Part shown: positions 36,101-45,100 of the stretch, piece by piece
Layout: every line of letters starts with the position of its first letter
Numbering within the stretch: the first letter of the stretch is position 1
Assembly (NCBI RefSeq): GCF_030253575.1
Contig: NC_080568.1
Location: forward strand, 14,841,501 to 14,905,500
Reading direction: 5' to 3'
DNA length: 64,000 bases
DNA from: Rhododendron vialii
Taxonomy: Eukaryota; Streptophyta; Magnoliopsida; Ericales; Ericaceae
Program-made: the position numbers and the translations under genes
Notes under the pieces: model-generated
Seen by the model: only the letters and a program-made list of their open reading frames with translations
Database searches by the model: none
What the model was told of the DNA's origin: nothing

Positions 36101-39100
36101 CATGATCTGGGCTCTGGGACATGACTAGAAAGACCCCCAGGGTATTCCATATGAACAGAAATGAGTATTGAAAAGGCAACTAGCAGTTTTAACATGGAAA
36201 AGCAATATATTGGTTTTTAAGCATGCTCACAATGATGAATAGACAAGAAATAAAACATAAAACATGGATCCTGACCCCACGTTGGATCTACGCGCTAGTC
36301 CAAAAATGGAACGCATGGGGTTTGAACCTGCATGTGTAGGTTCCAGACAGGTCCCAGTGCCCACGCAAGATCTGCGCACGCATCCACAACGCTGCGCGCG
36401 TGTACAAACGACCGGTGCACGCTAGTCTCTTATCCACACGGTTTTTGAAACCTGCCAGCCCCCCCACCACAAGGATCAAAACAGATAGCAGTACAAAGGT
36501 GTTATACCTTTGGTTGAGTTTGAATGGATGTTTGAGCTTTGATGTGTGAGGTTGAATGAGGTGTGTTGGATGGTTGTAACCTTTCTTTCTTTCTTTTTCT
36601 AACCCTTTGGAAGAAAGAGTGAGGGGAGTATTTATAGGGAAAACACCCTCCATTCACTACAAGAAAAATTGCATTGGGTGACGAATGAAAATTGTCACAA
36701 ATTGCATGTTTTTCGTCACAAATAATATAGGTGACGAAAAAAAATTTGTCGACTAAAGGTTGTCGAGGATTCCTACCTGGTGACGAAATCTATTTTTCGT
36801 CACCTATAGTGCCTTTTGATGACGAAATAATTCGTCACCAAAAAGTGAATAATTGGTGACGAATTTTTTTCCCTCGCTTATTGTGCTGTTTAACGATGAA
36901 AAAATTCGTCACCGATGGTTTACATCGGTGACGAAAATTTTCGTCACCAATATAAGAAATCGGTGACGAAATTTTTCGTTGCAAAAGACGTTTTCATATG
37001 CGAAAAATATCCTTCTTTCTTGCTCCTAATGGGTTTCGAACCCGAGTCCCTTGAGTTTTTTGCATAAGCCCTGACCAACTGCACTACACACACTTTTCAA
37101 TAAATGTTTGAAATATCTAATATATAACATATATGTTTAACATGAAAATATATTTCGAATGTAATTTTGAACCTTTAAACATTAAAATTAGTAATTTTGA
37201 TAAACATGAAAGTTGTAGGCAATTGAGTTATTGTTCAAACCCAATTTGAATTATCTCAATCAGAGTTTTTAGTAAAGAGTAATGTCCAAAATATATTTAT
37301 TGACAAAGCGCAATTCATAAATTTCGTCACGAAAGGTACCCATTTAACGACGAAATATATTTTTCGTCACTGAAAGCGTTAAAATGGTGACGAAATTATT
37401 TTTCATTACCAAATTTAAGCATTTGGTGACCAAAAAAATATTTCGTTACTAAATTAGTCTCATTTGGCGACAAAATATATATTTTGTCACCAAATGATTA
37501 TTATTGGTGACGAAAAATAATTTCATCACCTTTTTTGAGCTTTCGGTGACGAAAAATGTATTTCGTCACCAAATGGGTACCCTTTGGTGACGAAAATATT
37601 TTTTTCGTTGCTAAACAAGTATAATTGGTGACGAAATTATTTTGTCATGGAAGTTGTTAAAATAGTGACGAATTTATTTTTTCGTCGCCAAATATACTCA
37701 TTTAGTGATGAAATTAAATTTCGTTGTCACTTTTTCGTCACAAATTTTCATTTTTCTTGTAGTGATTAATGGAAGGTATTAATGGAAAGCATTCCATTAA
37801 TGGAAACCTTCTAGAAACCTTCCATTAATGGAAACCCTCCAAAAATGGAAACCTTCTAGAAATGGAAAGTAAGAGGTCGGTTGCAACTTTGAGCAGCGCG
37901 CGCAGGTCGTGGAATCTCGCACGTAGGTCTAAATAGTCACGCGTGGGTCAACGGTCAAACTTTGACTATTGACCAACACCTGGCACTTTGACCCGTGCGC
38001 GCCAGTTCTCAACCAGCGCGTGCCAGTAGGGTTTTGAGAAGTTTATTGGGGTTTCAAAACACTCAAAGCTCAAACCCTCGACATTCTCGGGGTGTTCTTG
38101 ATCCATTTTATCATCGGAGAATCAAATACTGAAAGTAAACTAATCTGGAAAGTCCAGATTGGGGTGTCTACAAGTATTACAAATTAAATTATTGCAATTA
38201 AAAAATAGGGAGAGTTTATGAAAGAAAAGATATACGGTGTCGAATCCACTCGACCCGTTATAACAATTTCTATGCAATGATAAAGGTTAATTATTCGAAT
38301 CAATTTAGATATTGTTAGGATTCGCGGGCCCACACGATATTGCCAAAAGCTTTTTATGAATCACCAAATAGCATCAGGTATTGTCTTCTAGCACAAATCG
38401 TCTTATTATTACAACCCGTCTCTATGGCACAAATCGATCGTTTAATAGCACGACGCTTATTATAGCGTATAACTCATCGTACCCAAATCTCACAAAAAAA
38501 TTAAGAACCATTGTTAAATGTGCATAAAACCTAGGAATTCATACACAAGACGTGATGGAAAGAATTAATATTGTAAATAAATCCTTGAAAGTCATACAAC
38601 CACGATTTGAATAAAAACCTAAATCAGAAGATAAATAATGTCACTAGGAATTCGAGCTTCATATTTTCACCCTAGAAGAGGATCTAGCCAGCCATCGGGG
38701 TGGAAGGCATCGAAGTTCTCTACTTCAAATGAATGTGATTTTGTCCACGGCAAGGTCTGCAGCCGAAGTCAGTAGGTTAACGTTTCATTTTATGGGTATT
38801 GACGGCACTAATCACATAAAGGCCCCTTGGACTTCATGAAATAATGGACCGACCACTTAATTTTGAATCATTTTGCATTTTAACCCTAACTTCTTTAATT
38901 TTTTATTTTTATCCAATTCTCAGACAACAAGCTTGAGCAACCTAGCTTTAAACACAAAATAATAAAATAAATATCAATTAACAAGAATAAATGACTAATA
39001 AATGTAGTTTGGAGGGCCAAAATCTGTATATGTTGACACTTATCAGGTACATTGGCAAATCTGGCGCGTGTTATTGACTGCCCTCGTTACATACATTACC

Positions 39101-42100
39101 AATAAAATTGATAACTGATGCTAGCTACATCCTTTATTTTGCAGTCCTTTCTGCTGTTGGTGGGATCACGTCTTTGAGCACAGGTATACATAATAGAAAA
39201 TAAAAATCAAGTCCTTTCTATTTGTTTCATTTCCTTTCTCGTTTCTTCACTACTACAAAATGGCATAAAGATCATGGTTCAAAAACTAAGAAGATCTTAT
39301 TTTTTGTAAAAACCAAGGGAACTACGATGTAGTGAAGGCATAACAAGTTACACAAAAAAGAAACAAGAATGCTAGAAAATTATGGGAAACGAAACAATAT
39401 CAACATTTTCGTGTTTGATTAGAAAGATGAGAAAAAAAAAAGAAATTAAAAATAATGTACAACTCATTTAATGCATATACGAAGTCCTTTTTTCGTTGCA
39501 TTTTTTTTTTTTTTTGTGACTTTTATTGTTGCGACTTTATAACGGGAAAAAAAATTTAAACTTTTCCTACAATAGGTTTATAGTAAGCAAACACATGCAG
39601 GGAAACAAATGTTCTCTTCATTTTCTTTTCTTTCAATTTACTTTTTATCATTTTCATTATCTATTATCTTTTCTTTCTGATCAAATGAACCCTCAAGAAT
39701 GTTTGTTACACTTTTATTTTGCGCAAAAAATCATCCAAATATGTTGAAACGAGAAAATTTACAACTAAAGCAACAGAAGAAAATACAAAATACAAAATAA
39801 AAAATAACCTGCATGAAATCGGCACTGGTATCAAACCCATCAGTCGCACTCCTGTGTCCTATTACATGCATTTAATTACTTCTTTCGTCTTATTTTTTCA
39901 CCTTCTTCTTGTTATATAAAAGATGTGTATTACGAAACAGACAGAAAGAGAACAAAAGTCGGTAGTGTTTTTTCACCTTCTTGTCCTATTGTAGTGTTTC
40001 ATTTTTTTCCCTTCTCTTTGAAAGTATTTGACAACTCCATAGATAGACCAAAGAGTGGAGAACCCCGTTTGCTCTAAATTTCAAAATGAGTGACACTTTA
40101 GAAATTTCAACATTTTAAGTTACTTTATCTCCTTAAAAAGATGAATTTCTCATAAATTAACGAACGAACAAACCAAGGGGCGGAGGGAGTAATTTTTCTC
40201 GATGATTATTAATCTTCCAAGTTCTTTATTTGCAGATGCCATTGTGGGAATTTCAGTCGCGATCCTGATCGGTCTATTTTGTGCTCAACGATTTGGTACA
40301 AACAAAGTGAGCTACTTGTTCGCTCCGATTATCGTCTTGTGGTTTTTAGTCATTGCTGTGATCGGAGTCTATGACCTTTTGAAGCACGATGTGGGTGTGC
40401 TACGTGCTTTTAATCCGAAGTACATAGTAGATTACTTCAAAAGAGATGGCAAGAAAGCATGGACATCTCTTGGTGGAGTTTTTCTGTGTATTACAGGTGA
40501 GGTGATCGGCCGTGAGTGGGTAGAACCCACTCATCCCTTCCGATAATTATCGGACATCCCTTCCGATAATTATGTTGACATTCACTTCGGTTTGTGGAAC
40601 CCACACATCCAAGTAGCTAGGGCTGGTAAACAAACAAACAGCTTGAGTTCCAACTCGTATTAATTTGCTCGTTTAAAGTTTGTTTGAGGTTGGTTTGTGA
40701 TCGACATATAATCAAACCAAGCTTGAACATATTTTTGAAGCACGTTTGAACCAAGCTCAAACAAACTACTGCTCGGCTCGTTCAACTTATGATGTTTAAA
40801 AATTCAAGCTACTCGAAATTGGTCGGTGATCTGCTCGATTACAGTTCGATTGAGATCGGTTTGTATAAACAAGATAAACTCAAACATATTTTTAAAGTTT
40901 GTCAAGTTTTCAGATCACCAAGTTACGACAATCCACTTGTTGGGTTTGTCGTGAATCTCGACTGTCAATTTCAATTCAGACTTTGAGCATTTTGTTGAAA
41001 GACTTAATGGGACCAAAGACTTGCTAATTTTCTTGCTTGTCTTTCAGCACGAAAAGGGTAATCGATCATGAGGGACTAATTTGCTTCTTCCTGAAACAGG
41101 GACAGAAGCCATGTTTGCCGATCTTGGGCACTTTAGTGTCCGTGCAATTCAAGTAAGTGTACGAGAGACCTGCGAACAAGTGTGTTTAGGCTCGATAAGC
41201 TGCTTCAAAGATTAATATTTTTTTTTGTCGTTCAAAAAAAAAAAATATAAGCTGCAATTATTAAACCTTAACTCTCTTAATACTGTATTTTTTTAATCAG
41301 CGACTTGAAGGATATTCAGTAGAGACACAATTAATTTTACAGCATTAGTTTCTTGTGTCATTACTTGTGTTTTATTAACTACTAATAATAGGTATTAAAG
41401 TCAAGTACCTAGTAACCAGAAAAAAATGGAGTAACAATAATTTCAAAGGGATGAATTTCCCAACTCTTGAGAATAATTTTTGTTTCCTTTTGAGTCCAGA
41501 GAAAAATAGGATTTGAAGACAATAATAAATTACAGTATATAGGATGCAGTTAACCCATTTTCGAATTCGGTTCTTTGCAAGAAATTGAGTATGAATAACC
41601 TCTTCATTCCGTATATGCACATATATAATTTATAAACATGTAAATAATTCATATGAGAACAAACCAATACGACCTAGGACTCTAGCCAGCAATGGACCAA
41701 GAAATTTATATGTGGCAGAAATTAGTTATAACAGTAAAATCTTTTTAACTAAACTTAACATGTATATTTGTAATTCATTACGACAATACATATTGATGAC
41801 TATATGTATAACTTCACCTTATGATTAACAGAAATGAATATATTTGCACAAAACATGGGTGTGAAAGATCTAGATCTCTGAGAAATAGCCTGAGAAATAT
41901 CAAAATAAAGAGAATTTAGAGTAATATGAATGGAATATTTATGTAGATTTTATGGTACAAATAAAATATATACAAATACTGAAGTAATTATACAATATCA
42001 AGTTGACAAAAGCAACATCGGCATGGTATTGTAACTTACCAACTACTATAAAAAATTAATACAACAATTAGTAAAGAGGGATGGTGCAGAACATAACCCA

Positions 42101-45100
42101 AGCGTTAAATTATGTTTCTAACGGGGGAACTGGATGCAGATTAGCTTCTCTGGAGTAGTGTTTCCAGCATTACTAGCTTCGTATTGCGGACAAGCTGCCT
42201 ACCTTGTCAAATTCCCAGAAAATGTGGGTAATTCTTTCTACGCCTCCATCCCAGGCAAGTCAACTCTCAACACTAGTGAAGCAGTGCATGTATTATGCAT
42301 TGTTGCTCATCCATTTTTCAGTTATACTAGCAAAAGGTTCTGGATGTCGTACTGGCAATCGATCGTACTATTTTTCTTTTTGGTACAATACATATCTATA
42401 CTGGTGTAACTTCAGGTACTGTTCTGAATTTTGCGCTATAAATATTATGTTATCAAGTATGTGATTATACCTAAAAAGCTCAAAACATACTACGAACATG
42501 AAAATAAGTATATGTGAATATGAATCATGTCAATAAGAGACAAGGAAAATTATAGTAATATTTTTAGCCCAAATAATTATTAGGGCAAAGTCCGCTTTGA
42601 CCCTTTGTTGTTATTGCCATGTGCGGATACCCCCCTCATGGTTCAAAACTGATCACATAACCTACCTGTGGTTTTGAAAATGTGCAGATAGACCCCCTGC
42701 CATTAGGCCTGTCAATGGACCGGATGTAATCCAGATCCGATCCGAAAAATCCGATCCGGATCCGGATCCGATAACGTCGATCCGATAATCCGATAATCCG
42801 AATCCGGTAATTCAATACAGATCCGGATCGGATCGGATTAAATCCGTTATCAATCCGAATCCGAACTTTATTTTTTAAAATTTTTTTAATTTTTTTTAAA
42901 AAAATAGTAATTTTTTTTTTGAAAAAAAAAATGTTTAAGAAGTTGTATTTTTATTTTTTTTAATTTTTTTCGGAAATTTTTTTTTTTTTGAAAAAAAAAA
43001 ATTGTATATTTTTGAAAAATATATTTTTTTTTGGCTAAAATTTTTGAAGTAAAAAAAGTTTCCGGAGCGGATTCGGATTTTCGGATCGGATCCGGATTTT
43101 TCGAATTTTCGGATCCGGATTACCACTATCGGATTTGAGTCTTATCGGATCCGGATCGGATTTGGTCTTATCGGATCCAGATCTGTCGGATTCGGATCGG
43201 ATCCGGTCCATTGACAGGCCTACCTGCCATCATGTTTTCCATCCATATTAACGGACACAACATTAAAAGACCGATATACCATCATCATGTTCATTGATTC
43301 TTCTTTTTTAAATCTAACCACACCATCCCCTATACCAAAAATTGAATCCAAACCGTTGATATTATAAATTTTAACGAGTAATAAATCTATGCCAAAATTC
43401 AAGTCAATCAAAAAATGAAAAGCTCATGGTTGAATCGATTTTGTTATGAAATTAAAATTTCAAATTTGAATTTACTAAAAATTAGATAATTGGGTTATTG
43501 ATGCCTGATCGAGATATTTTTTTACAGAGATACTCTATTCTTTATTTAATACATTATGAACGCTCAGATTACATTCTAAAATCGTGTGAGATACACCTCT
43601 GTTAATATGGAATGAAAACATGACGACAGGAGGTCTATCCGCATATTTTCAAAATCATAGGTAGGTTATGTGGTCAGTTTTGAACCATGAGGGGAGTATC
43701 CACACACGGCGATAACCACAAGGGGTGAAAGTGGACTTTGCCCAAATTATTATGGAATCGCCTCCTATAAAAGCAAAAAAAAAAAGAAGACAAAACATAT
43801 GGTACAACTGGTATGTACCATCTGATACTCTCCCAGTCCCGACTAATAGTAGTCGATTGTTCATAGTATGATCGGTATGGGCCGGTACTTGAACCGGAAC
43901 GAAATTATTGAGTAAAGATACTAGTTTTGTGAACAAACGGTATGTACTGCCCGATCACTATGAAACTGTATCAAAACCTTGATACTAGCTAGCTACTATT
44001 GGTAGAAGGCAGCCCGGGCACAATGGTAAGGTTGTCCCCTATGTGACCTGGTGATGGTAACGTGTATGAGTCACTAAAACAGGCTATCCGCTTGTGAGGA
44101 TATGGTTGCATACATCTCACCATTGCAGTAGCGAGAGTCCCGTGCACTTAGTGGCGGAGCCAGGATTGTTAATCCGGGTGGGCCGGCTTAGTAGACATAT
44201 ATTTTTTTCGGAACGTATACTTATTATATCATAAAGTTTTTATTTTTCAATATATTATATTTGTACATTGAATGATTCTAGCATAATGCAGTTAAAGTAT
44301 ACTAATCATTTTGTATTTTTTTTCCTTAGGTTACTTTAACTGTTATGTGCTTATTTTTTATTTATAAAAAAAATTGAGAAATGAGAATGTAAAAGAACCA
44401 ATTTTTTATCAAATCAAACTAAAATAATTAAAATAATAAGTAGTTATCCACGAATAATTATCAATAATATTATATATAAATAAAAATTTTAAAACTTGGA
44501 AGCCTGGGGTACCGGGCCCCCGGGCCCCAACATAGCTCCACCACTGCTTGCACTAGGTCTACCTTTTTCCTAACTACAAGTTGTTACTCTTCGCAGGTCG
44601 AGTGTATTGGCCAACATTTGTTGTAGCCGTTGCTGCTGCCATTATCGCGAGCCAAGCATTGATATCGGGAGCGTTTTCAACTATCTCCCAGTCCTTGATT
44701 CTAGGTTGCTTCCCCAAGGTCAAAGTTATCCATACTTCAACAAAGCATGAGGGTCAAGTTTATATACCAGAGATCAACTACTTTCTTATGTTGGCATGTG
44801 TTATTATCACTGTTAGCTTCAAGACCACTGAAAAGCTTGGAAATGCCTATGGTATGATAGGAAACTTAATTTCAAAATTTGAATGTATTTTGTTTTTCTG
44901 TCCCGGCCCTTAGCATGTTCGTTTCGACAAAAAAACTAAGGCACCTTCATTACAGGGATTGCTGTGGTTGCTGTGATGCTCATAACAACATGCATGGTGA
45001 CTCTCATCATGCTAGTTATATGGGAAACGCGAATACTGTGGATTGCTCTCTTCTTTGTGGTGTTTATTTCCATAGAGGGCCTTTATCTGTCAGCTGTCGT

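Larger units (their letters stand above)
26798..38172 (-). mobile_element. Tat-type gypsy LTR element with nested insertions (minus strand)
   Basis: Fossil element inside HAK intron 3. The 5' LTR is 35236-38172 (TGTAGACACC...GTGCCTACA on the minus strand), about 1.8 kb once the CACTA insertion is removed. It is followed by GTAGCGACTCTATTGGGGAC, the junction typical of Tat/Ogre-type elements. Then come gag-like fragments (about 34100-33000), a short RNase H/integrase-like piece (about 32330-32030), a solo LTR inserted at 29160-32026, a minisatellite (27295-28590), a purine-rich tract and a truncated 3' LTR (26798-27162). The shared LTR segments look roughly nine-tenths identical by eye, suggesting an age of millions of years. 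Most of pol is missing and breaks are numerous. Confidence 0.78.
35236..38172 (-). repeat. 5' LTR of the Tat-type element, interrupted by a CACTA element
   Basis: On the + strand it runs TGTAGGCAC to GGTGTCTACA. A TATTTATAGGG motif near 36629 may be in the LTR promoter region. The CACTA insertion occupies 36655-37764. Confidence 0.8.

Noticed and set aside
37018-37095. A genuine tRNA gene
   Set aside because: Box A and B are present, but a full cloverleaf with a paired acceptor stem could not be drawn. The same applies at 6097, 48330 and 58440.
36655-37764. CRISPR-like array because of regularly repeated GGTGACGAAA
   Set aside because: The repeats are 10-mers in both orientations with irregular spacing inside an element with CACTA ends and a 3-bp target duplication; this is plant nuclear DNA.
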